Of a stretch of 64,000 bases of DNA, positions 1 to 8,205 are shown piece after piece. The stretch spans positions 62,001-126,000 of the forward strand of contig NZ_JAHESF010000009.1 of the NCBI RefSeq assembly GCF_018598225.1. Direction: 5' to 3'. Source of the DNA: Chryseosolibacter histidinae. Lineage in GTDB: Bacteria > Bacteroidota > Bacteroidia > Cytophagales > Cyclobacteriaceae. Position 1 is the first letter of the stretch. Each line of letters begins with the position of its first letter. A model generated the notes under the pieces. That model had not been told where the DNA came from, made no database searches, and saw only the letters and a program-made list of their open reading frames with translations. Made by a program: the position numbers and the translations under genes.

Positions 1-3000
1 TCGGTGGTAAAAGGTTTTTTGAACGCGCCCACCAGTTTCACTTTTCCCGGTACAGGGGTTGCTATCTCCTGCTGTGCTGATAACAGGAAATCTTTTTCAC
101 TCGAAAAACGATAGAGCGGCTTGTGGTTGGCATCGGTCAGCTTAACATCTGCGGTCTTGCCGTCCTCTTCGAGGTATTCGATCACCGGCGACCAACGCAC
201 CGAGTCATAAGAGCCATTGTCGATAGATTGCAAACGGAAGAAGATCCGGTCGCCTTTGGTCACCTGTATGTTGTCCAGTCCGCTGAATGCATGCTCCTGA
301 TAATCATTTTGATTGATGGTGATGCTGTTGCCGATGTAGCTGTCCTGGTGCTGGATGGTGGCTTTTACACCGTCTGCAGTATTTTCAGAACGTTCGGGAT
401 CACCACTGGGCAGTAGCCTGATAGGAGCGGCTATTTTGATCTTGCCGGTGTAAGGCGCCTGCCACATTCTCACCATGTCGTGCAAGGGGTTGGCATTTTT
501 AGCGTTCTCCAGCTCCTGCTGATCAACGCCGGCACCTTCCGCTACACTTCCTCCCCCAGCAATAGGGTTGGGCGTACCACCGCTCGAAGGCTGGAATGAG
601 ATCTTTCCTGTGTTAGGGTCCAGGTGATTGAAATAAACCACGCCATTGTTGACCACGTCAGGCAACTGATCACCGTTGGCATCGACAAAATAAACTGACG
701 TTGTAGAGGTGCTCTTGCTCCAGCTCTTACCAATGTTGGCGTTGCCTCCGCCATAACATCCGATAGCCTGTAAGCCCCAGTTCGTGCTCTTGTTCTTTTC
801 TTTCAGGAATGATCCCGCACCGGTCACGGTGATCTCGTCACCGAACGCCATGCTTCCTCCCGAGGCGAACTCGTTGGGCCTGTATTTGAATGTTCCTCCG
901 TCGAGGTACACTTTATCACTCAGCCCGTCGCCATTGATGTCGATCATGGTGAGCATGCCTTCGCTTTTGGAACGGCCTATGCCGAAGTTTCCGCCAACGG
1001 TATTACACTTGCTCCACAAAGGGCCTGAGGCTGCACCTACCGTAACCGCGAGGCCCTGGCTGAAATCGCTGGAACGTGTGCCGCTCAGTGCCGAAGCATC
1101 GTCGTTGAAGAGATCGAACGAGTTAAGGAAGTTACCGTGTACACCATCGTCTTGCGGATTCCAGTTGTCCGGTATATCCTTTAAGGGCGCAAACGTTCCT
1201 CCTGGGGCAACATCGTTGTAATAATCAAAAGTGTGCGTATTGAAATGAGCGCCGGCAGCATCGTATTCGCTGATGCCCGTCAGCAAGGTCTTGTAGAAGT
1301 TGGCGCTGGTGCCATCCTTCTGATAGTTCAGCTGATAGTGACGGATGGGTTTGCCCTCGAACTGCACTTCGATCTTCATCAGCAGATCGGCCGTAACCTG
1401 CTTAAAGCCGAGGTTGCCGGCGATGGTCACATCTTTTCTCCTGGTAAACGCCGGTGAGGTGATCTCCCGATCTCTTGTGAAGAGCACCTGGTATTTACCG
1501 TCAGCTCCGTTGTATTCCGTATAGGTGATCTTGTCGATGTAGAGCTGGTAACCTTTCTCTTCTTCACTGGGATTCGCTGCGGGAGCAAGACCGGTGTCCA
1601 TGGGTTTAGCATAGTGATATTGAACACCGTTTCCGTTCAGGTCCCTCACTTCGCGCAAAGCCCAGTAGGCGATGTTCCCGCCGTCGCTGGCTTCATTGTC
1701 GCGCAGCACGGCATTCTTGTCAAGGCCGCCGTTCCTGGTAGCGCCGTAAAAGAATTTCGTACCGGTTTTGTCGGTCACTTCCCAATAGTAATTCGTGGGA
1801 TTGGTGCCGTGGCGTTCGATCTTATTGAACGCACCTTCAATGCGGTGATAAAACTGTTTTTTGGCTGCAGTCGATCTTGGCTCCAACGCCCCGCGATGTG
1901 CTACAGGCGAAAGCTGATCTCCGTTGAGGGTGTATGTTTCTGTTTCGTTCGCTGGATCATACCGTGGCACACCCCATCGCGTGTCGATGCTGATCGCAGG
2001 AATGGAAAGGCTCCAGCCAAGACCCAGCCAGCCATTACCGCTCCTGCTGTTGTAGCTGATGGAGAGCTGCGGCTGTATGCCATTTCTGCCCACGGGAATT
2101 TCCAGCGGGTAGCTCAGCGTTGCGGAACCGTTATTGTTCGCTTGTGGTGGAGCGATGAAGTCCACCGATGCCATCGGGTTGGCAGCCTTGATCCCTTTTA
2201 TCGATGTAGAATTATGCGCTGCCACTTCAGGCGACTCGGGAACCTTGATGATGGCGTTGATATAATCCGTAAAGTGCAGGGTGCGCGATACAACTTCAGG
2301 AGATTCCGTCAGCACTGTATCCCGTTTCAGCGGTATCCAGTGATGCGCCTGCTCATCGAAGTAATAGGTCTTGATATCGGCTTCGGTATATCCGTCAGGG
2401 ATCTTCGCTGCGTCATATGGAACGTGGATGTTTACCGCCTTTCCGAATGTGATGCCGTGGGGAAGGAATCTGAAGCCCGCATGATGTTTTGTAACGTTCA
2501 CCATGCCGTCGTCAAGCGCAGCAACGTCTACGTCACGTAAGGTAGTAATGCTCAGCAGAGACGAAGTGCCAAGCGCCTTCGCCGGCGTAAGAAGTGATGC
2601 GCCATGGAGACTGATGCTGCCTCCCTGGTCTGCATCCAGTAACTTTTCTGTGCGATGGGTCACCGCATCCAGCGCAAACACAAAATCCGCGGTGAGGGGC
2701 TCGTCGAAGCTGATGATATGACAAGTAGTGCTTCCGTTAGCATACACGGCTTCGATCTCGGTGGCGCATGACCCGGGCGTGCTCTCCAGGTCGATGAGGC
2801 TTTCAAATTCGCCGTTGGATACCCGCGCAGGTTTGCCCGCTACATTGATCCTTACATTGGCGTTACCTGCTCCTGTGATCAGGCCTTTAACATAGGCCTT
2901 GCCAAAGTAATAATGACCGGAAGGCTGATTGAAGATGATCTGTATGTCATCGCTGCCGTGTTCTGACGGCGCAACTTCAACGCGCAGGTTCCTGATCCTG

Positions 3001-3425
3001 TAGCTGTGCTGCGCCTGCTCCGGGGTTGTGAACCGCACAATGTTATCGCCTTGTTTCAGCCACGACGCGTTGATCTGCTCGCGTTGTATTGCCCAGCCAC
3101 GGCGCTTCTTCACCAGGTATCCACCGGTGGCAAGCTGATCGTTGATGCTGCGCGATACAGACGTATGATCCTGAACACCCTCCAGCTCGTACACCAGGTA
3201 CAATTTCTCGTTGCCGCACAAGGGCTCATCGATCTGTATGTGGAAGATGTTATCGGCCGGGTTATCCGCAGGTGCTTCCGCAGTAACGCCGATCACACCT
3301 TCGTGATTTACGGACGAATAAACTTTGACAGCTGAGCGCGGCGCCGGATTGTCAGCAGCCTTGGAGAGGGCCGTGCAAGCCATGGCCAACAGCACCAGGC
3401 TTAAACGGAAGAGAGCGTTTGTCAT
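1..3425 (-). CDS. SpvB/Rhs-type secreted protein, N-terminal 1141 residues (C-terminus outside window)
   Basis: The frame is open from an ATG at 3425 to the left window edge. A hydrophobic signal sequence (about residues 1-24) is followed by about 340 residues of beta-rich adhesin-like sequence. Near residue 400 comes the SpvB signature: a stretch running ASVDFIAPPQAN, GSATLSYPLEIPVGRNGIQP, then QLSISYNS and GLGWSL, as in the N-terminal domain of Salmonella SpvB and Tc-toxin TcaC/TcdB-type proteins. Further on are FG-GAP-like repeats with D-x-N-G-D-x-L-x-D (DINGDGLSD, DANGDQLPD). Family knowledge: such Bacteroidota proteins usually continue into RHS repeats and may end in a variable toxin or effector domain. 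That part lies outside the window, so toxicity cannot be judged. It is last in a probable operon with the two genes to its right (gaps of about 53 and 32 bases). Confidence 0.85.
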   Translation of the reverse strand, partial: MTNALFRLSLVLLAMACTALSKAADNPAPRSAVKVYSSVNHEGVIGVTAEAPADNPADNIFHIQIDEPLCGNEKLYLVYELEGVQDHTSVSRSINDQLATGGYLVKKRRGWAIQREQINASWLKQGDNIVRFTTPEQAQHSYRIRNLRVEVAPSEHGSDDIQIIFNQPSGHYYFGKAYVKGLITGAGNANVRINVAGKPARVSNGEFESLIDLESTPGSCATEIEAVYANGSTTCHIISFDEPLTADFVFALDAVTHRTEKLLDADQGGSISLHGASLLTPAKALGTSSLLSITTLRDVDVAALDDGMVNVTKHHAGFRFLPHGITFGKAVNIHVPYDAAKIPDGYTEADIKTYYFDEQAHHWIPLKRDTVLTESPEVVSRTLHFTDYINAIIKVPESPEVAAHNSTSIKGIKAANPMASVDFIAPPQANNNGSATLSYPLEIPVGRNGIQPQLSISYNSRSGNGWLGLGWSLSIPAISIDTRWGVPRYDPANETETYTLNGDQLSPVAHRGALEPRSTAAKKQFYHRIEGAFNKIERHGTNPTNYYWEVTDKTGTKFFYGATRNGGLDKNAVLRDNEASDGGNIAYWALREVRDLNGNGVQYHYAKPMDTGLAPAANPSEEEKGYQLYIDKITYTEYNGADGKYQVLFTRDREITSPAFTRRKDVTIAGNLGFKQVTADLLMKIEVQFEGKPIRHYQLNYQKDGTSANFYKTLLTGISEYDAAGAHFNTHTFDYYNDVAPGGTFAPLKDIPDNWNPQDDGVHGNFLNSFDLFNDDASALSGTRSSDFSQGLAVTVGAASGPLWSKCNTVGGNFGIGRSKSEGMLTMIDINGDGLSDKVYLDGGTFKYRPNEFASGGSMAFGDEITVTGAGSFLKEKNKSTNWGLQAIGCYGGGNANIGKSWSKSTSTTSVYFVDANGDQLPDVVNNGVVYFNHLDPNTGKISFQPSSGGTPNPIAGGGSVAEGAGVDQQELENAKNANPLHDMVRMWQAPYTGKIKIAAPIRLLPSGDPERSENTADGVKATIQHQDSYIGNSITINQNDYQEHAFSGLDNIQVTKGDRIFFRLQSIDNGSYDSVRWSPVIEYLEEDGKTADVKLTDANHKPLYRFSSEKDFLLSAQQEIATPVPGKVKLVGAFKKPFTT

Positions 3426-3478
3426 AGTCAGAGGGGTAACAGGTATTCGGTCAGGTAAATTCTTTTGATCGTACTGGT

Positions 3479-5521
3479 TTAATAGGTATAAGTATTCGAT
3501 TTGGCATTGGCGCTGAAGGTATTGTTTGTCAGCGCCGGCGTTGCATTCTTCAGCGAGATGCCATAACCGTAAGAATTGGATATGGTACAGTTACTGATGG
3601 TGGGTTTGCCCGTAGTGCCCGTGCAATCGATCATACCAAACCACGGATCAACCGGTGCGTATCCGCCATAGGAGATCTCACAGTTCACCAGCTTGGTCGT
3701 GGCAGAAGTGCCCGCGCCAAAGCGGATATTTCCCCAATACTTTCCCGCAGCCTTGGCAGCTTCGTCGATGGTAAGCGTAATGCGTTCGCTGGTGCCATCA
3801 ACGATCAGTGTTCCCGGCAACCAGCTTTCCGAGCCTACAATGATGCTCGATGCTTCTGTAAAACGGATGGTGCTTCCCGGCGCAATGGTCAGCGAGCTCA
3901 CACCGGTTTGACTCTGGATGCGCAGCGTACCGTGGAAAGTCAACTTATAAGGGCACTTCGCCCAGGTCACGGCGCCTTCCAGCGCAAGCTCGCGCGGCTC
4001 GATGATCACACCTTTTGTCCCAGTGATGGTTTGGTTAAAGCTCATGGTATGGAACTGGCGCGCAGAAAGCCTGATGGCATAACCATCGCATTTTTCGAAG
4101 GTGTTGTTCTGCAGGGTCGCAAGGCTGAAATCGCCAAGCTCCAGCGCATCGCCAGGCGCTTCAGTGAATGTGCAGTTGGAAACTACCGACTCGGCATCAG
4201 ACACCACCAGGATCCTGCTGTAGTTCTGAAAATCTTTTCCGCCGCCGTACTCAAACCGGCAATATTTGAACGTGCTCTTGTCCCACGCGTAGATGCCGAA
4301 CCAGTCACCTTTTGCTTTTGTGTCTTCGGCTGACGTGAAGATGATAGGTTCGCTTGCCGTACCTTCCGCATACAGATGGCCTTCGCTGTACAAGCCTACC
4401 TGGATCGACGCAGACTTCTTCAGCGCAATGGTAGTGCCCGGCTCGATCGTCAGGCTTGACGGACCGTTCTGACCGGTCAGTAATCTTTTCTCACCCACCA
4501 GCACATAGGGTACGTTCTGTTTGCGCCAGGTAGTGTTGGGCTGCATAAAATCCTGGCCATACACGTAGATGCCCTTGGTGCTCTGAATGGTGTTGCCCGT
4601 ACCGATGGTGTGGGCATAGTTCACATGCACATAAATGGGATAATTGACGTTGTTGGACAACGTGTTGCCGGTGAATGCGGTGAAATAACCCGTCTCGCTC
4701 AAAGAGACCGCGTAGTTGGCCGCGCCGCTGATCTTTGTATTATTGATCTTTACAGCGGTTTTGCCCACATGCACGATCCCGTAGTTGGTATAGTACATAA
4801 AGGCTTCGTAGTCCCAGGTGGCATTGGCTTTGCCGCCGAACCTGATATCGCAATAGTCCATAGACGAGTTTGCAGAGGCCTTATCTGTAAAGAAAATGTG
4901 GCCCCACTCCCCTGCCACGGACTGGCCAGACGAAGGTTGAAAAATGATCGGCTTCGCAGCTGTTCCATTGGCGGTAAACAAAGCGCCTCCGGGGGTAGCC
5001 GTATCTTTATGACCAACGCTGATCGATTTTTCTTTATTCACGTGGATCACCGCACCAGGCTCGATGGTCAGTGAACCATGCCTGATGTATACGTTGCCCG
5101 TGATGAGGTGCATGCCTTCTTTCCACACTTCTGCCTGGTCTATGTAACCGGTGTGCTCCGTGAACGGCGAAGCCTGCACGCTGATCTTCTTAGAAGTGGA
5201 ATGAACCTGGCCGAGGGCGTTCTCTACTTTCAGTGTTACGGTATAGGAGCCCTGCTCTTTATAGATATGAGAAGCGCTAGCCGATGTCGCCACGTCACCA
5301 TCACCAAAATCCCAGGTGTAGGTGGCTGCATTTTTCGAACAGTCGGCATTGAAGGCCACGCCTACTTTTGCATACAGGGTATTGTCAGGGGTGGCGAAGC
5401 ACGCTACCGGTGCTGCAGGGTCAACGGGGTCATCGCCTCCGCAGCGGATTAAAGAAAGTGCGCACAAACAAAGCAGTGCAAGATACCGGGCTCTCATTGT
5501 TCTCTGTAAAAATATTTTCAT
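3479..5521 (-). CDS. PKD-domain, parallel beta-helix lipoprotein
   Basis: 680 residues. The N-terminus has a basic then hydrophobic stretch ending at Cys27 followed by GGDD, which fits a Bacteroidota lipoprotein, although the residue before Cys is Arg, an unusual lipobox. Residues about 35-115 are a PKD domain (YTWDFGDGD, then GSYTVTLKVEN). The rest is repetitive right-handed beta-helix sequence: three similar blocks, each starting with a variant of GNVYIRHGSLTIEPGAVI (SSLTIEPGTTI, SSLTIAPGSTI) and followed by N-rich rungs such as ISNCTISNSYG. This resembles polysaccharide-binding or adhesin beta-helix proteins; no lyase residues could be assigned. Met9 (5497) is an alternative start. It lies between a T9SS protein and the SpvB-like gene and is probably co-transcribed with both. 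Confidence 0.82.
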   Translation of the reverse strand: MKIFLQRTMRARYLALLCLCALSLIRCGGDDPVDPAAPVACFATPDNTLYAKVGVAFNADCSKNAATYTWDFGDGDVATSASASHIYKEQGSYTVTLKVENALGQVHSTSKKISVQASPFTEHTGYIDQAEVWKEGMHLITGNVYIRHGSLTIEPGAVIHVNKEKSISVGHKDTATPGGALFTANGTAAKPIIFQPSSGQSVAGEWGHIFFTDKASANSSMDYCDIRFGGKANATWDYEAFMYYTNYGIVHVGKTAVKINNTKISGAANYAVSLSETGYFTAFTGNTLSNNVNYPIYVHVNYAHTIGTGNTIQSTKGIYVYGQDFMQPNTTWRKQNVPYVLVGEKRLLTGQNGPSSLTIEPGTTIALKKSASIQVGLYSEGHLYAEGTASEPIIFTSAEDTKAKGDWFGIYAWDKSTFKYCRFEYGGGKDFQNYSRILVVSDAESVVSNCTFTEAPGDALELGDFSLATLQNNTFEKCDGYAIRLSARQFHTMSFNQTITGTKGVIIEPRELALEGAVTWAKCPYKLTFHGTLRIQSQTGVSSLTIAPGSTIRFTEASSIIVGSESWLPGTLIVDGTSERITLTIDEAAKAAGKYWGNIRFGAGTSATTKLVNCEISYGGYAPVDPWFGMIDCTGTTGKPTISNCTISNSYGYGISLKNATPALTNNTFSANAKSNTYTY

Positions 5522-5553
5522 GATCGATTTTTTTTTGAATTAAACTGATGGCA

Positions 5554-7539
5554 TTAGTAAACCACTATTTTTCTGGCCTCGATGCCTTTGGCGGTTTGGA
5601 TCACCACCAGGTACATGCCGGGATCTTTCAGGCTTGTGATGAACTGGTATTCGCTCTGTCCTGAGTTTTTCATCTCATGCACCTGGATACCACGTCCGTT
5701 GAAGACCCTGACCTCAACACCACCGGGTTTGTCAAGCGAGACGCTGACGTTGTAACTTTCGTTGCTGCTGATGATGTTGGGATAGACCGCCACGCGCTGA
5801 CTTTCGGCGCCCGAGATGATCACATCGTCTGAGAACACGCAACCATCGAGGTCTTTGGTGACAAACACCCTGTATATGCCCGACTCCTGAACGGTGATCT
5901 TTTTCTCTGTGCTGCTGAATCCGAAGTTGTTTTCCCAGCGGTAGGTCACCGGCACCGCATCGGGCACCTGCGAAGAAACGTCGAGCGTAATGTTGCTGGT
6001 CTCTGTATAAACGCGGTCAGGCCCCAGGCTGATCTCCAGTCCATCGGGCATCAACAGCTTAAAGTTCCTGACAAGGGTTTCATCGCCGGCATCTTTTACC
6101 GTGAGCACATAGGCGCCCTTGACAAGCTCTTTCTCATCAGACAATTTCTCGGATGTTTTCCTGCTGCGCGAGATGCTGGCTTCCGGGTTGGAAAGTGAAT
6201 ATTGGAAAGGTGCATTGCCGGCAATCACCTCCACTTTGATCTTACCTGCGGTTTCATTGGTACAGGAAGGATCGCTCACGCGGCGCACCACAGCAAACAA
6301 TGCCGTGGCCTTGGCGAAACCGAAATGGTCTTTGCCCGATCCGTCCTTGTCCCAGTTTACGTTTTTATAAATGACTTTGCCATCAGCGATCCCGTCCGGC
6401 AAAATATACTCGAGGTTGTCGACAGAAAAATTATCCTGGCCACTGCGGTCTATCACAAGCCAGTACCCGAGCGGGTTGGCCGGGAACCTGGCGGCATCGA
6501 TGCGAAGCTCCACGCCAAGTTTGTTAGCGGTATTGCCTGTTGCCGTTACCAGCCATTTGCGCTGTACTACCGACAACACGGAGTCAGCGCTGATGCCACG
6601 TTTCGTGCTCAGCGGCAAACCGTTATCGCCCCAGAGTATAAAATCCTGGTCTGCAACGGGGAACGTATTGGCAACATTCGAAGTGGCCAGTGTGCCGGCG
6701 CTCATCACCAGCAACCCTGAATCATACGCACTTCCCGATTGTCGCTGATAAAGATTGAAAGCATCATCCCTGCCGATGCCGGCGATATTTCTTCCGTAAC
6801 CCTTGTTCTCCTCCACACGCCAGAGCACCTTCTCGCCGGAGCTCACGAAGTTGCCTGCCTTGAGGCCCGTGCCATATTTGATAGCGAGATAGGTTTCAAA
6901 CTGAATGCGTTCCAGGAAAGTCAGTGACCGGTCGAACACGGCCAGCTCGGCAAGCGTACCTTTGAAGGGTTTGTAACCTTTTGTTTTTCCGGCGCTGCCC
7001 AACGCGAAAAAAGCCGTGGCAGACGTTGCCGTGGCTTTCTCCCAGTTCTGCAATACTGCGTTGAGCACCGTGATCTTTTCACTTTTACCGTAAACATCCG
7101 CGATGGTGTCAGGACCAATAGCCTTGCGCGTGGTAAGCAACACATTGCGGGAAACACCCTGCTCGCTGCCCCATACGCCACGTTCGGTGGTGTCGGCCGA
7201 CTGGAACACGGCAAAAATGGAAAGGTCCGCGAGGCCTTCCACACTATACGGGATCTTCAGATAGTCATCGATGCCATCGAAGGTAACTGCCTTGTTGAAG
7301 TTGATGGCTGCGTTCAATGCCGGCACCTGCTGCGAAGATGCAGCGCTGGCATCGTTCCGGTAGGCGCTGACGTCAGACCACTTCAGGCCACTGAGCACAC
7401 TGCGGTCTGCCCTCAGCCATACGCGCGGGCCAGATAAGCTGTCAGTAGGTTGACCCTTTACAACAAGGGAAAAGGAAAATAGAAGAAACGCAAAGGCGAA
7501 TGCCTTCTTCAGGTGATACGAGGGGGTGGAACACATCAT
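5554..7539 (-). CDS. LamG-like domain protein with SprB-like repeat and T9SS sorting tail
   Basis: About 661 residues. The longest frame opens with TTG; the ATG at 7539 (or 7536) is preferred. A signal peptide ends near VVKG. Residues about 35-225 are LamG/concanavalin-like (VWLRADRSV, VTFDGIDDYLKIP, GTLAELAVFDRSL). They are followed by the IAGIGRDDAFNLYQRQS segment that follows LamG domains in many Bacteroidota surface proteins. A SprB-like repeat (GAYVLTVKDAGDE) and an Ig-like stretch come next. The last 75 residues (VYPNIISSNE..., ending ARKIVVY) match a type A T9SS C-terminal sorting domain. Expected location: secreted or cell surface. It appears to be first in the operon leading to the beta-helix and SpvB-like genes. 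The region upstream holds palindromes at 7685 and 7859. Confidence 0.82.
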   Translation of the reverse strand: MMCSTPSYHLKKAFAFAFLLFSFSLVVKGQPTDSLSGPRVWLRADRSVLSGLKWSDVSAYRNDASAASSQQVPALNAAINFNKAVTFDGIDDYLKIPYSVEGLADLSIFAVFQSADTTERGVWGSEQGVSRNVLLTTRKAIGPDTIADVYGKSEKITVLNAVLQNWEKATATSATAFFALGSAGKTKGYKPFKGTLAELAVFDRSLTFLERIQFETYLAIKYGTGLKAGNFVSSGEKVLWRVEENKGYGRNIAGIGRDDAFNLYQRQSGSAYDSGLLVMSAGTLATSNVANTFPVADQDFILWGDNGLPLSTKRGISADSVLSVVQRKWLVTATGNTANKLGVELRIDAARFPANPLGYWLVIDRSGQDNFSVDNLEYILPDGIADGKVIYKNVNWDKDGSGKDHFGFAKATALFAVVRRVSDPSCTNETAGKIKVEVIAGNAPFQYSLSNPEASISRSRKTSEKLSDEKELVKGAYVLTVKDAGDETLVRNFKLLMPDGLEISLGPDRVYTETSNITLDVSSQVPDAVPVTYRWENNFGFSSTEKKITVQESGIYRVFVTKDLDGCVFSDDVIISGAESQRVAVYPNIISSNESYNVSVSLDKPGGVEVRVFNGRGIQVHEMKNSGQSEYQFITSLKDPGMYLVVIQTAKGIEARKIVVY

Positions 7540-7684
7540 AGCCAAGCCGAGGTTATTTTTTTCAGCAAATCATCATTTGCTCACCGGTATAGCACCCTCA
7601 CGCATCCCTACCCCTAACCGGCGTAAAGAAAATCTGCCGTTTAAACAGGCATAAATGTCGCCAGGATCGGCATATGTGGATCAG

Positions 7685-7704
7685 CATACTCCTTAAGGAG
7701 TATG
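7685..7704. promoter_or_regulatory. 20-bp perfect palindrome, possible operator
   Basis: CATACTCCTTAAGGAGTATG is identical to its reverse complement over 20 bases. It lies about 146 bases upstream of the LamG/T9SS gene start. With no loop and no T-run, it fits a dimeric DNA-binding site better than a terminator. The cognate regulator is unknown. Confidence 0.45.
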
Positions 7705-7858
7705 TAAACCTGACGTAAGATTATCGCAAAAAAATGATCATCCCGAAGAGTGCGCGGCACCCGTGCGCATAGCAATACGGTGACAAGCACCGCCTGGCAG
7801 CAGAATAGAAAGCTTAAATCCGGTAAGTATTAATCCGCTATGTCAAACCACGGGTGTA

Positions 7859-7879
7859 ATGTACTTTACTGAAGTACAT
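7859..7879. repeat. Inverted repeat ATGTACTT-N5-AAGTACAT
   Basis: Two perfect 8-base arms are separated by TACTG. The site lies between the minus-strand genes at 5554-7539 and 8206-11055. It could be an operator or a small hairpin; there is no T-run. Confidence 0.4.
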
Positions 7880-8036
7880 GCTTTCCGCGGGAGCGATCAA
7901 ATGCACATTTAATAAAAAATATTTAAAAAAATTCAGGATTAGCCTTTGGTTGCCCCGGATCACGTTCACGCGTTACGTGCCAATACGTGCAAAGCAGATC
8001 ACTACTACCTGTGGCACGTTAAAATGCCTAATGCAC

Positions 8037-8067
8037 AATAGCCATGGGGTGGAGCCCCATGGCTATT
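8037..8067. repeat. Perfect 13-bp stem hairpin, loop TGGAG
   Basis: The arms AATAGCCATGGGG and CCCCATGGCTATT are perfectly complementary around a 5-base loop. It is 139 bases downstream of the T9SS gene that ends at 8206 (minus strand) and has no poly-T tail. It may be a 3' UTR stabiliser or a Rho-independent-like structure. Confidence 0.5.
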
Positions 8068-8168
8068 GACATATCGTCCCAGCTTGAATACCAAGCCAAC
8101 GAGTCGTTATTCGTCTCTATCCTCTTTACAGCACCATTTCAATGCAATGGCACGATCTTGAAAGTTCC

Positions 8169-8204
8169 GACTCCCGACTCCTTACTCCTGGCTTCTGGCT
8201 CCTT
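8169..8204. repeat. Interspersed repeat, word family F (CTCCTGGCTTCTGGCTCC)
   Basis: A run of degenerate tandem words (GACTCC, TACTCC, TGGCTTC, TGGCTCC). Its reverse complement matches 52553-52590 at about 29 of 31 positions. Both copies lie directly against the stop codon of the neighbouring gene (here the T9SS gene ending at 8206). Confidence 0.75.
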
Positions 8205-8205
8205 T

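Larger units (their letters stand above)
7540..8205. other. Gene-free region with three palindromes and one interspersed repeat
   Basis: No convincing gene is present; the short plus-strand frames lack family features and signals. The region holds a 20-base perfect palindrome (7685-7704), an 8+8 inverted repeat (7859-7879), a 13+13 hairpin (8037-8067), and a reiterated-word repeat (8169-8204) that ends against the stop codon of the next gene. No TAnnTTTG promoter was found for the gene starting at 7539. Confidence 0.6.

Noticed and set aside
1614-2540. 308-residue plus-strand frame opposite the SpvB-like gene
   Set aside because: Antisense of the SpvB domain, which is strongly supported; composition typical of a shadow frame.
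7540-7545. TTG start for the LamG/T9SS protein
   Set aside because: Tandem ATG codons two and three codons later give an equally good signal peptide.
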